From: Fistulifera solaris
Taxonomy: Eukaryota > Bacillariophyta > Bacillariophyceae > Naviculales > Stauroneidaceae
DNA: 64,000 nucleotides
Reading direction: 5' to 3'
Assembly: GCA_030295235.1 (NCBI GenBank)
Contig: AP026134.1
Span: forward strand, 806,001-870,000
Both the position numbers and the translations under genes were made by a program. The notes below the pieces were generated by a model. That model searched no databases, was not told where the DNA came from, and saw only the letters and a program-made list of their open reading frames with translations. Positions within the stretch are counted from its first letter, which is position 1. Each line of letters opens with the position of its first letter. Of the stretch, positions 1 through 9,580 are shown piece after piece.

Positions 1-2
1 AA

Positions 3-176
3 CCTCCTTGTTGGACAAAATGCAGAAATGAAATCATGTCCCTCATCCGCGTTTCTCGCATCGGACTTGACGCCTTCGACTCACTTTCAAAGCATTTCTT
101 CGCCGACTCTGTAATCCAGCGTACGCATTCAGATTACGCCGGGATTCACTCTACTTTATCCGATGCATTCCTCTGA
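3..176 (+). CDS. Possible 3' end of an upstream gene (partial)
   Basis: The third frame is open from the window edge to a TGA at 174-176 (about 57 codons). Its composition looks moderately protein-like (Leu, Ser, Asp, Phe) but no family is recognisable. It would be convergent with the NPRL3 gene, whose stop lies 29 bp downstream, which fits the tight 3'-to-3' spacing seen elsewhere in the window. The first frame is also open to a TAA near 114, so the assignment is a weak inference. Confidence 0.25.
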   Translation, partial: PPCWTKCRNEIMSLIRVSRIGLDAFDSLSKHFFADSVIQRTHSDYAGIHSTLSDAFL

Positions 177-204
177 AAAGCTACCAGTGTTTAATATCAC
201 ACTT

Positions 205-2284
205 TCATGTATGTTGTGGTGCACGAACGGCTATTCGAACTTGAGGGTGGGCAAGGGCAAATGCTCGAAGTTTTTGCATATCTAGTCGAGTCTCCCAGCT
301 GCATGATATCAAAGACTTGCCATTGAGCAAACCAGCATCAAACATCTCCGTAAATAGATATTCATCGCTTATTTTGTCTAATCGGAGACTGGAATCAGTT
401 TTGCGCTCGCTGTGCTTAAAATCGTCTTTATCTTCGCCTTCGACAATCGTGTTCCTCCCTATTGCTGCATTAGCAGTTGTTACCAATAAATACTCTTCGA
501 GTTGAACCAAAACATTATTGGCGCACAGCCATACTACCATCTCAAAAAGAAGATCTTCGACAGGGTTTAGGTCGTTGGTTCCGGTGTCTTTTCGAAATAT
601 GTACGTGCTTCTTTTATTCACCATCGTGAGTGCGCTCGCCTCTAGCTTTTCTCGAATCCAAGTGTCATCAGGTGATGTTCTCCAGGCAGTCATGGCACTG
701 CCGAAAGTCCGGTTATTCCTCGTTAAATAAGCAAGAAGATGATGCACTTGTATATTATCACCGAATTTCTGGGCGAATCCGAGCGATATTTTAGGGAGAA
801 TTCTGACAGGTCGGCAAACTAATCGACTACTCGGCAAAGAACGCTTGATGCTACGCAAGCTCCCTGCTCGATCAGATAATTAGCCAAGTCCAGTGTCAAT
901 TGTAGTGGGATATTTGCTTCTACTGCAGCGTCCGTCAAAGATTTCTGAGGATGAATAACTTGAAGAAGGAGGTGAAGGGTTCGAGGCGGGCCCGATGATG
1001 ACAAGGAGAGAGCCTCAAGAAGTTCCTCAGCAGATGCATGTGGGAATAAAATCGTGTGATACGGCAGTACGTTTGACCTGGAATCCAAATTCTTTGGTCC
1101 ATGTGTCACATCAAGTGACGATACGGCTTCAATGAAAGTCGCCAAATGCCGATTAATAAAAACAATTCCCCTTCGGCCTGAAATCAATGCGGCCGGAGTA
1201 GCGGGAAAACTAATGTCATTTCTGCCGAGCGCATGGAACACTTGGACCAGCTCACGCGCAAGGTTTCCGTGATAATATTGTTTTGTCGTGTTATCGTCCG
1301 TGTCGCTAGCTGCACGCGTATATGTGTCAGCCATGATGATGTCAAGATATTCTTGTTGAAATTCTTCGGAATTTTGAAAAGCCGAGTTCCCACCTGTCCC
1401 CGACCCTTCGCTAGACATGTTCGTAGAACGTTCAATGTAGGAAGATGACCGGTGACGACGGTGACCTTTTGATGCAACTGAAACTGGGCTGTTTGTAGTG
1501 GACGAAGCGCCAGAGACGGCAGCCCCCACATCTTCACTAGATGGGCGAGCCCTGAGCCACTTGCTCTTCAAATCCTGTCGTGTTAGATGAAACTGATGTG
1601 TTTGCGACGAGACGTACTTACAGCGCCGCTCTTCGCGTTCGAGGACACGGCAGAGGCGTGCCAACGACAAATGAACTCTGCGAACAGATAAAATTGATTG
1701 TGAAGTACTACGGCTGTTCCCCGTTCCAATGTTATGTGTTGCGGAATGCGCCCCGGTAGATTGTGTAAGACTATCTTCGTACCAGCCAGTAGTAGGAACG
1801 CTAGAACTCGGTCGTTTCGGAGCCAAAGCAACGATAACGCTGAAGAGAATGAGATCATTGTTGGATGATGCTGCAGGCGAAGAGAACTCATTCGCTTGAC
1901 CCTTTTCCGTCTGTGTAGTTCCGTTTTCTTGAGAGCTCTCATCCATTAGCGTAGCAAAACAGCAAAAGAAAGTACTTCCGACAGAGAGGGTCATTGGTTT
2001 CCCGCAAAGGGTAGGCTTCGGTCGAAACAATTTCGCCATTTGACGCGGTGGTAGTTTAAAGAAAAGATCTTCGACTCCTTCCGAAAGGGGGGATGTGGGG
2101 TAACGTAAAACCCTGCAATGAAGAGAGATAAAAAGTTCAGCGAGCAAAGATTATTGGTGAGCTCGTTATTGACGTCCACGTTTCCTTACATGCTTGCTCC
2201 TTTACCGACTCGGTCGACCACGAAAGCGATGCCGATAGCACGGAAAGAAGACTCCGCATCGAAAGTCTCGGAATCGTGCTTCAT
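205..2284 (-). CDS. NPRL3: NPRL3-like GATOR1 subunit (nitrogen permease regulator 3)
   Basis: GATOR1 is the GTPase-activating complex that restrains Rag GTPases and TORC1 at the lysosome or vacuole when amino acids are scarce. Exon 1 starts at the ATG at 2284-2282 and encodes an N-terminal longin-like strand (AIGIAFVVDRVGKGAS). A GT-AG intron at 2113-2189 (77 nt, pyrimidine-rich end) rejoins at VLRYPTSP, matching the LLFRYPF-type start of the family. Further family marks are LILFSVIVALAP, SLARLCRVLEREERRC, HPQKSLTDAAVEANIPL with the following winged-helix-like NYLIEQGA, and a C-terminal MVVWLCANNVLVQLEEYL (animal NPRL3: MVVWMLQRRLLIQLHTY). The frame is broken at 811-838, where an 8-bp direct repeat TCGGCAAA is spaced 20 bp apart. 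Dropping 20 bp restores a homologous reading (SSVLC-RPVRIL). An 86-nt GT-AG intron could also restore the frame, but it would delete conserved residues. The family call is firm; the exact structure near the break is not. Confidence 0.8.
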
Positions 2285-2734
2285 CGATTGAGATGGAGCT
2301 TCCTGTGATTGCCTCTAATGTTAGACTACTTTGTTGGGAATATAATGATTCTTCAGAGAAAAATAGTCTATTTTAACATGCTGATCGTATTTTTTCTTTG
2401 TTGCAAATGATTTTTGTTTTACTTTTGGTTTGTCCTCCGGATCTTTAGGGACTGAAAGCAAGCTTGCGGGTCACTAGCGTGAGGTCACATTCTTGCCAAA
2501 GTTCAGGTTGACGAATGACGTACGAATTTCGAGTCCCATTTCTCGTTGAGAATTGTTCCAGTCCTGAGTTGGCAGCGTACCTTTTGCTAACAAAATCGTA
2601 CGTTGAAGAACGGATCTCGCGATCCTCCCGATCTTCAAGGCAACGCGCAACCATCAAGGGCGAGTAGCGCGAAGCAGACGCCGCACGTTGTGAATTTTAC
2701 AATCTTGTCCATCTGTAAACTTATACCTATCACC
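2285..2734. other. Divergent intergenic region, NPRL3 / Psb31-like
   Basis: This 450-bp spacer lies between two divergently transcribed genes and must hold both promoters. It is AT-rich around 2320-2440. I see no recognisable gene, RNA or TGACGTCA box in it. Confidence 0.5.
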
Positions 2735-3416
2735 ATGAAGTTTTCTGCTCTTGTCTGCGCCCTTGCCGCTACCTCGGCTGCCGCCTTCGCTCCCGCCGTC
2801 AGCGAGGTAAGAACTGTGACGATTGCCAAGGCTTACTTTTATTCCGGACTACTCTCGTCCGTCAACAGTCACTACTTGCACATTTGACTCACATCGTTAC
2901 GTCGTTGCCTGTGGTTCTTTTTTTACATAATAGCGTGCTAGCACCAGCTTGAACTCGGTCGACCGCCGTGCTGCTTTCGGACAGATCGCCGGTGCCGCCG
3001 CTGCCGTTGCTGCTTTCCCTCAGCTTGCCAACGCTGATGGTGCCGTCTCTGCCGCCACTGTGAACCGCGCTCGTGGTATCTACGGAGACCGCATTGCCGC
3101 TCTTAAATCCGCTGTTGAAAAGGGTGACCTTGATGCCATTGTTGCTGAAAAGAATGCCTTTGTTCTTTTCAACTCGGGCGCTTACCCCACTGCAAAGAGC
3201 AAGCAGCAGAAGAAAGCCGCCATTGAAGGAACCAACGCAATCTTCAAGGCTATCAAGGCTGGTGATAAGGCCGCTGTCAAGTCTGCCTACAACAGCTATG
3301 TTGCTGCCAACGATATCTCACCTCTTCCGGCCGTTGATGCTAACAAGGGACAGGGATACTCTGGCGACTTTGACTTCCGAGTTAGAACCAAGGCCGGTGC
3401 CATTTACGTTCGCTAA
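2735..3416 (+). CDS. psb31: Thylakoid-lumen extrinsic photosystem II protein, Psb31-like
   Basis: This looks like a small lumenal four-helix protein of the oxygen-evolving complex, of the Psb31 type found in diatoms, or possibly PsbQ'. Exon 1 (2735-2806) encodes a signal peptide ending in the AAAFAP motif of diatom plastid proteins. A 127-nt GT-AG intron (2807-2933) follows, and exon 2 opens in phase 0 at RASTSLN. After the transit peptide comes a second, thylakoid-transfer segment (AGAAAAVAAFPQLANADG) with a likely lumenal cleavage after ANA. The mature part is about 125 residues (13 kDa), Ala/Lys-rich and helical (VNRARGIYGDRIAALKSAVE, AIFKAIKAGDKAAVK), with a C-terminal YSGDFDFRVRTKAGAIY tail. 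The size favours Psb31 over PsbQ' (about 20 kDa). Codon use is strongly biased toward C-ending codons (GCC, AAG), as expected for a highly expressed photosynthesis gene. The reading frame is intact. Confidence 0.75.
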
Positions 3417-4198
3417 GATTTGACAGTTTGGTTCGTGTGATAATGTCAATTTCATTGTAGCGATCGAATGTTTTGAGTTGGACTAGCACGATCTTCCTGG
3501 GATACACACCTGATGAGTTTTCTAGAAATATTTTTAAAAGAAAACGTTTCGTAGACCACTTAGACGCCTCTGTAGACAGCGAATGATTTTGAGGAATGAC
3601 TTTCGGTTCACAATTGAAGATAAAATATTCGTAAAAAGTGTTACGGAGCACAAAAAAAGTAGACGTATTGGGACAGCATCGTTTTCATCAAACGACTTAC
3701 ATTTTTTGGTTTACAAGCGTGAATCGAATACAAAATCCAAAACGGGCGTAACAAAATCAAACACTATTGATAAAAGAAAAAACTTATGGTCGTCTACGGA
3801 TGAAGTACCTGGTATTGGAAGCTCAGTTTCCTATTCAAAACTGCTGGCTGCTGGATGTAATTACCAGGTACAGTCCTTAATTACAACCCGCTACGACATA
3901 AGGATAAATCCTGACAGGTTTATCAGTACCGGTAAGGCTTTATAATTTTTTGTTTCAGTCGGACGAACAAAGGACTAAATTGTTGCTCCGCGACTGATCC
4001 GAGCAGTTCTGAAACATGTTATTTGTTATTTTACGCATGAAAACTTCACAACCAACACTCGTTGCCGAATTCCTTCTCGCTGAAATCTGGTCGTATAAAG
4101 GTTGTTATCTCTGACAGACTCTTCTTTCTTCATTTGATATTAACGATTGAATGGTAAGTGGATGAGCAAGTGAACCGCTTTGCTCGATAAAATCAACT
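3417..4198. other. Intergenic region with three TACC(N)GGTA motifs
   Basis: This AT-rich spacer of about 780 bp carries TACCTGGTA at 3806-3814, TACCAGGTA at 3862-3870 and TACCGGTA at 3927-3934. A 120-codon open frame (3583-3945) covers these motifs but has an AT-driven composition and no family features, so I do not call it a gene. Confidence 0.5.
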
Positions 4199-4984
4199 AT
4201 GAGACTCTTGCAGAATCTGTGGAAGAATAATGATCCTTATCTTCACCCACCGCAACATCGGCACCAACCGTCTCATCCGACGGTCATCAGTCCTGGCTAT
4301 CATGTAGGTCCTACCTACTCTCCGCCTCATCATATGTATTCTCAGCAAAGAATGCCGCCACCTCCACAACAACTGTTACCGCAACAACACCAACAACAGC
4401 AGCAATATCCACCTCAACAATACGCTCACCAGACTCCTCAGAAGCCGGTTATGAAGCCACCGCAGCCACCACACCCCAATGCAGCACGAGTGACTACAAC
4501 GGTGCGAGTACCTCCTCCACCTCGAGTGAAACCAGAAACGCGAGAAAATCTTGCTGAGGAAACGACGCCCGCGTCGACACGCGATGTGGTGAAGAAGTTT
4601 ATCGCTGACATATGGAATCGTGGTGAAGTCGATTTGATACCAGAAATCTGCAGTACAGGCTTGAGGTTCAACGGAAACACCGGTTTTGATCGAGTAGGAC
4701 ACGATGGGCTTGCGCGAATGGTGGGAACAATACGAGACGCTTTGGATGATTACCATTGTGAGATCCATAGCATGGTCGTAGAAAACAATAAAGCATTTTG
4801 CCGCTTGAGGTTCACTGGGAGACACACCGGGAGTTTACTCGGGTACGAGCCGACGAATAAGATTGTTGCTTGGATGGGTGCTACTGAATTTACATGCCAA
4901 AATGGTAAAATAGTGAAGGTCTGGGAACTAGGCGACGTGAAAAGCTTAGAAGAGCAACTCAGTAATGATGTCGTTGAGGATTAA
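4199..4984 (+). CDS. SnoaL-like (ester cyclase / NTF2-fold) domain protein with Pro/Gln-rich N-terminus
   Basis: The protein has 261 residues. Residues 1-110 are low-complexity, rich in Pro, His and Gln (MPPPPQQLLPQQHQQQQQYP). Residues about 120-250 form a SnoaL-like alpha+beta barrel: TRDVVKKFIADIWNRGEVDL, then GHDGLARMVGTIRDAL, HCEIHSMVVENNKAFCRLRF, GRHTGSLLGYEPTNK and a C-terminal GKIVKVWELGDVKSLEEQL. The fold is used by polyketide cyclases and by many small-molecule or non-catalytic proteins, so no substrate can be inferred. The frame is uninterrupted. The annotated start is the ATG at 4199. An alternative is an ATG at 4151 followed directly by GTAAGT, with a CAG acceptor at 4211-4213. 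That would give a one-codon first exon and begin the protein at MNLWKNNDP, the arrangement inferred for Sec61 beta below. Confidence 0.75.
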   Translation: MRLLQNLWKNNDPYLHPPQHRHQPSHPTVISPGYHVGPTYSPPHHMYSQQRMPPPPQQLLPQQHQQQQQYPPQQYAHQTPQKPVMKPPQPPHPNAARVTTTVRVPPPPRVKPETRENLAEETTPASTRDVVKKFIADIWNRGEVDLIPEICSTGLRFNGNTGFDRVGHDGLARMVGTIRDALDDYHCEIHSMVVENNKAFCRLRFTGRHTGSLLGYEPTNKIVAWMGATEFTCQNGKIVKVWELGDVKSLEEQLSNDVVED

Positions 4985-5603
4985 AAGCACTTCATTGGAT
5001 CGCACGGGGTTTTGAGACCAACGAAGCACCTGCCTAGTTTTAGCTACTTCGTGACCTCTTTGAAATTGAGATTTGTCCTTGTCCAATATTATCCCCCTTT
5101 CCAAGTTCCTATTATTTACAATGATTGTTTCTTAACACATTAACACCTTTCCAAGTATCAATTAATCTAAATGGTTACGTTGGTTTCATCACTGACAAAA
5201 GATTGTCGTCGCGAAACATCGTGTCGATGGCTGCCAAAATTGTGGACAACAGATTAGGCGCGCCGCGTGCCCTAGACAAAAAATATTTTGGAGCGTGATC
5301 GTAATCTTGCTCCGTATACCTGGTAGAACGCTCTCCGCTCTCACAGAAATGCTAATCATCAAGAAAGTCATTGATTATTTTGGGCCTGGTCTTAATACTG
5401 TTCTCCGCTATTTCCTCCTACTCAAAAAGGCCCTTTTAACTTTTATACACTGCAACACATTTTCTTGCACGGAAAAATACGACCAAAACCAGTGTTTATT
5501 CCATCTCTTGTCATTGAATGGATCGTGCAATCAAAGCAGCGAACCACGAACAATCATTAACACGCGAATCCAATCTACAAAGGACAGAAGAGCTACACTT
5601 ACC
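4985..5603. other. Intergenic region with composite CTCCGTA-TACCTGGTA site
   Basis: This 619-bp spacer separates two + strand genes. It includes CTCCGTATACCTGGTA at 5310-5325. The long open frame that crosses from 5295 into the next gene is read-through upstream of the likely start at 5604. Confidence 0.45.
5310..5325. promoter_or_regulatory. Composite CTCCGTA + TACCTGGTA motif
   Basis: CTCCGTA is followed by TACCTGGTA, sharing bases at the junction, about 280 bp upstream of the cysteine-rich protein start. The pairing recurs at 30437, 52868 and 59531. Function is unknown; a protein-binding site or the footprint of a short repeat is an inference. Confidence 0.35.
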
Positions 5604-6766
5604 ATGATTTCCGCGACATCTCCGGTTGCACGAGTGCGGCTGTTCTTGTCGATCGGGCTCCTAATGACTGATTTCGTTTTCTCTCATTCATCGCGCCATA
5701 TCGGCATGAGCGGGGATTTTGTCAGCCGCGGTCTTCAAGCTTTGACAGATGGCCCTACTGACCTTGACGAAATTTGCGCAGTTGTGCAAGAAGCTTTCAC
5801 AACAGATGTGCGGTGCGAATGCTTCGGATCACCCGAACGATTTTTGAGCATAACCTGCGACTATCAGTCTTCGATTTGTGGTGCATCTGGAGAAAATTGC
5901 GGCCGTCCTCTCATCGGTGTCTCAGTTGTAGAAGGCAAGATGTTTTCTTCGACTAGCTGTATTCGAGACTATCAGCGAGGTAGTCGCAAGCTTATGGGAG
6001 AAACTTGCATTTCAGTGACTGCTTGTGAGAACCCTCAAGATGGCCTTTGCGGGTGCATCGCTAGCTACGAGTCCCAAGTCTGCAGCAGCTGCAACGTATG
6101 TGAAGGTGGGGCGGGACTCTCTTTGACTGCACCAATGTTAATGCAGAGGCTGTTTCAGAACCTTGTAAAAAGATCGACATGGATCTTGATCTCGGTGGAG
6201 GTGCCGGTATTCTCGGTAATTTTTTGCCCGAAATGGCGGGTTTGTGTACCGGATTAGAACGCGCTCTTGATAATCGTGTGAGCTGTGATTGCTCACAGGC
6301 CAAAGGTGGCTCCTATACTATTACATGCAAGACAGAAGAAGATACTCAACAACAAGACAAATCAGTGTCGGTTCTTTCGTCTGTGGACGTCATTGCAGGT
6401 GCCGTGCATACTGTCACGGCGTGCACAGACCACCCTGATCCCTATGGCAAAACTTGCACGGCGCTGCAGTTTTGCGAGCATGATTCGGAACGTGTGTGTT
6501 CATGTTTGGCAACATATGATGATAAGTCGTGCCAAATGTGTCAAGTATGTGACGGTGGTGAAGGTGTTCAAGTCGACTGTTCCAACGTTTTCGAGCAAGC
6601 TTCTGTTCAAGAGTGTCAATCGGTCAAACAATCGACAAGTTTCGAGTTCGTTCCCAGTTTTCCATTTATCGAAAGCGAAAAGAATGTTGTAAAGAGTGAC
6701 GCCACACCAATTCACGCTTCCTTCGCGGTCCTGATTGCCGGATTCCTCGTCTTGTCGTCGGTTTAG
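5604..6766 (+). CDS. Secreted two-module cysteine-rich protein, possible GPI anchor (one frame break)
   Basis: The likely start is the ATG at 5604 (context ACCATGA), giving a signal peptide (VRLFLSIGLLMTDFVFS). Two homologous cysteine-rich modules follow. Module 1 has CECFGSPERFLSITC, ETCISVTACENPQDGLCGC and CSSCNVCEGG. Module 2 has CDCSQAKGGSYTITC, KTCTALQFCEHDSERVCSC and CQMCQVCDGG. The C-terminus is a hydrophobic tail (ASFAVLIAGFLVLSSV) after a short spacer, which resembles a GPI-attachment or membrane-anchor signal. The frame changes at the G-run 6113-6115: adding one G restores CEGGAGTLFDCTNV, matching CDGGEGVQVDCSNV in module 2, so one base is probably missing. No known domain is recognised. 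The role is extracellular or cell-surface by inference only. Confidence 0.7.
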
Positions 6767-7197
6767 CTTAGATCGATTGAGACTGAGCATTGTAAAAATT
6801 AAATAGTAAGGAGTGATAGCTACGATAAGTCGGTGGCTGTTGTTGAAGGACTGCCTATTTGCCGCTTGTAGCAATTGTATGCTATTGATTTGGCTTGGTA
6901 ATTCTTCCTATAAACGGTCCAAGACTCGACTTCTTTGTGCGCGACTTTGTGTGTAAATTTTGCTATAGTCCCAAATTGTTGGTTGTTTTCGCAATGACTG
7001 TATTTTAGTAACAAATGTGGATTTTCTACTTAGACATTGGGTACCGGTAAGATATTATGGTATTCCCGGTGTGAGGTTTTTCCCCGTCATTCCAACGCAT
7101 GCAAAAACACCACACACTTTGACTTGTTCACCAACGCCTTCCATATCCTCGTCCATACCATAGCACACGCAAGTTCACTTCCCATCATTCTGTGATC
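6767..7197. other. Intergenic region
   Basis: This 431-bp spacer lies between two + strand genes. It holds TACCGGTA at 7042-7049, a shortened form of the recurrent motif, and a C/A-rich stretch (7090-7190) just upstream of the next ATG. I see nothing else. Confidence 0.4.
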
Positions 7198-9354
7198 ATG
7201 AGGAACTCTTGCAAGCCCAAGGTATTATGCCTAGGATTATCCTTTGCGGATATTGAAGGCCAGTTATCGAAGCTTCAGATAGGCAAAAGAGATAGAAAGT
7301 TTCGAGACTGTCGGAATGGCTCCGTCGATGCGGTCGTTCGTAGTGTCCGTCGATGTCTGTTATCTGAAATGGACGGTCGCGATTTAGCTCGATGTATTAG
7401 CACGGAGAGAATATGCGGTGTCGATGTGTATACCGTTAGCCAAGAGAAGGGAGCTGTCTATCGTGACGATCGGCATTTGGACGCTAATTTTAATCGGCAC
7501 GATTTTGTCAAGAATTTACGAAAGCGATTTGGAGAAGACTGCTGTTTTGACGAAATCATTCTGGACTACTTTTGGATTCCGCAGGGATGGGATGCTTCTC
7601 ATTGGTCGAAATCCTTTTTGAAAAAACCTTAGTGTCATTTGCAGCAGAAAATATGCTCCGTGAGGGAACTGGTGCTATTTATCTTCCATTTTGCTTACAT
7701 TGCTTCAAGTCCGTGCGTATGACCTTTCACAAACTAAAACAATACTTCAACGTGTCCTTCATTCGAAAGAACGAACTATCAAAAATTTCTCTGTGGAAAG
7801 GCACACAGGGCATTGATCCCTTCAACATGCAGCATTTTTTGGGAAAGAAACTCAACCAAGAAGATATCTACTGTACATTCGGGCCAAGGGATGTCGCGGA
7901 GGCTATGGAGGATTCAGGAATCTCAAAGTCTGTACTGATCAAACTCGCTAGATCTCTGGAAGACTTTCATTCTATTCGATTTATTTGTCTCACGCTGCTT
8001 CCTGGCAAAAGACCTGCTTTGACTAAAAAAGACATTCGGTTCATTCACCGGATGTATTGCTCCATCCAAAGTTGAGCGGGGTTTTTACCAAATGGAACTG
8101 GACTCTCTGAGCAATATAAAAGCTGAAACTAATATTATCAGTTGCACGCCTGCTCGGAGAACAACTTATGAGACGAAACCTGAAACAGCTAAAGTACGGC
8201 GATGCCTATTCCCAGCCGAAGAGTCTGGACACTCTGCTTTTGTGTCGGAATCCTCAAATTCGGAGATAAGCACTGAAAGCACGGTGGCTATTTCTCTGCA
8301 AAGTGCTCTTGGAAGCCGCGTCAATAACGCATCGAATTTCATAAACGTCTCGGACAACGTGCTGGCTCGAAAGCGGGGACGTCCTCCAAAAAGTGATGTG
8401 ACCTCAAGCAAGATCTCCAGCATTGGTTCACCGTCATCGAATTTGATAACCAACTCAGAGAAACCGTGGCCTCGAAAGCGGGGACGTCCTCCAAAAAGTG
8501 ATATGACCTCATGCAAGAGCACAAGCATTGGTTCACCGTTATCGAATTTGATAACCAACTCAGAGAAACCGCGGCCTCGAAAGCGGGGACGTCCTCCAAA
8601 AAGTGATATGACCTCATGCAAGAGCACCAGCATTGGTTCACCGTCATCGAATTTGATAACCAACTCAGAGAAACCGCGGCCTCGAAAGCGGGGCCGTCCT
8701 CCAAAAAGTGATATGACCTCATGCAAGAGCACAAGCATTGGTTCACCGTCATCGAATTTGATAACCAACTCAGAGAAACCGCGGCCTCGAAAGCGGGGAC
8801 GTCCTCCAAAAAGTGATATGACCTCATGCAAGAGCACCAGCATTGGTTCACCGTCATCGAATTTGATAACCAACTCAGAGAAACCGCGGCCTCGAAAGCG
8901 GGGACGTCCTCCAAAAAGTGATACCACCTCATGCAAGAGCTCGAGTATCGGTTCACCATCAGTAAGGGACAAAATTGTCACTATGATAAAGCACAATCAC
9001 AGTTACAATACCCGAAGGAAGACGTCGTGCTTCAAATTCGTCCCCGCCATAGTTACACCAGTAGGAATTGCAACACCTGACATACAGTGTTCGCCGATTT
9101 CAAACGGATACGAGAGAAGCCGGTCACAGAGTCCCACGCAAGTTCGATTATCTCCCAAGGCGCTGTTCCCTTCCTGTCTTGTATCCAACACATTCGATGC
9201 TATGCCTCGACATTATTTCGACATTAAGTCTCAAGGCGAAGCGGGCAATTCTCCGACACGTGACGTCGCACGAAGCTTGTCTCCTGGAAGAGAAAATGAC
9301 AGTGTCCCTATTGAGATACAAGAAGCTGACATTTGGCGCGTTTATTCAGTATAA
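7198..9354 (+). CDS. Diatom-specific AT-hook repeat protein (two frame breaks)
   Basis: The start is the ATG at 7198. The first 290 or so residues are an unrecognised, well-structured region (IILDYFWIPQGWDASHWSKS, GAIYLPFCLHCFKSVRM, YCTFGPRDVAEAMEDSGIS) that looks like a diatom gene-family domain. The second half carries six copies of RKRGRPPKS, the AT-hook core that binds the minor groove of AT-rich DNA, set in a 35-residue tandem unit, then a Ser-rich tail ending IQEADIWRVYSV. Two frame breaks occur. T-run 7615-7619 appears one T short (restoring KSFFEKTLVSF), and around 8057-8058 one T appears extra (restoring MYAPSKVERGFYQMELD). The two compensate, so the end is in the starting frame. The protein is likely nuclear and DNA-binding. 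Whether the N-terminal domain is enzymatic cannot be said. Confidence 0.65.
8368..8960 (+). repeat. 105-bp coding minisatellite (about 5.6 copies) encoding AT-hooks
   Basis: Near-identical 105-bp units start at 8368, 8473, 8578, 8683, 8788 and 8893. Each begins CGAAAGCGGGG(A/C)CGTCCTCC. Middle units differ by only a few bases, for example GTTATCG versus GTCATCG and ACAAGC versus ACCAGC. The unit length is a multiple of three, so copy-number changes keep the frame. The near-identity implies recent expansion or homogenisation. Confidence 0.95.
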
Positions 9355-9580
9355 CTATGACTATGTTGAGAAAAGGTCGCTTTACCTAGTTAGTGCAATG
9401 TAGGAACACAAAGATTACCTTTGAAAGCAAAGTTTTTTCATCTATGCCGCTGCATGAGACTATCGACAATCAAACAAGGATGATCCTGAGGGTGAACGCA
9501 TCGGTAAGACTCGGTCAATCCTTTCGCTACTTTACGTATTAAGATCAATTCATAACAACACATCGTTAGATGCTACATAT

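Noticed and set aside
3583-3945. 120-codon open frame
   Set aside because: AT-driven composition, crosses three copies of the intergenic motif, no family features.
8368-8960. Regularly spaced repeats resembling a CRISPR array
   Set aside because: The units are tandem with no unique spacers, lie in a coding frame, and the genome is eukaryotic.
8166-8996. Long antisense open frames (276 and 206 codons) over the AT-hook array
   Set aside because: They are shadows created by the 105-bp repeat; no start context or family features.
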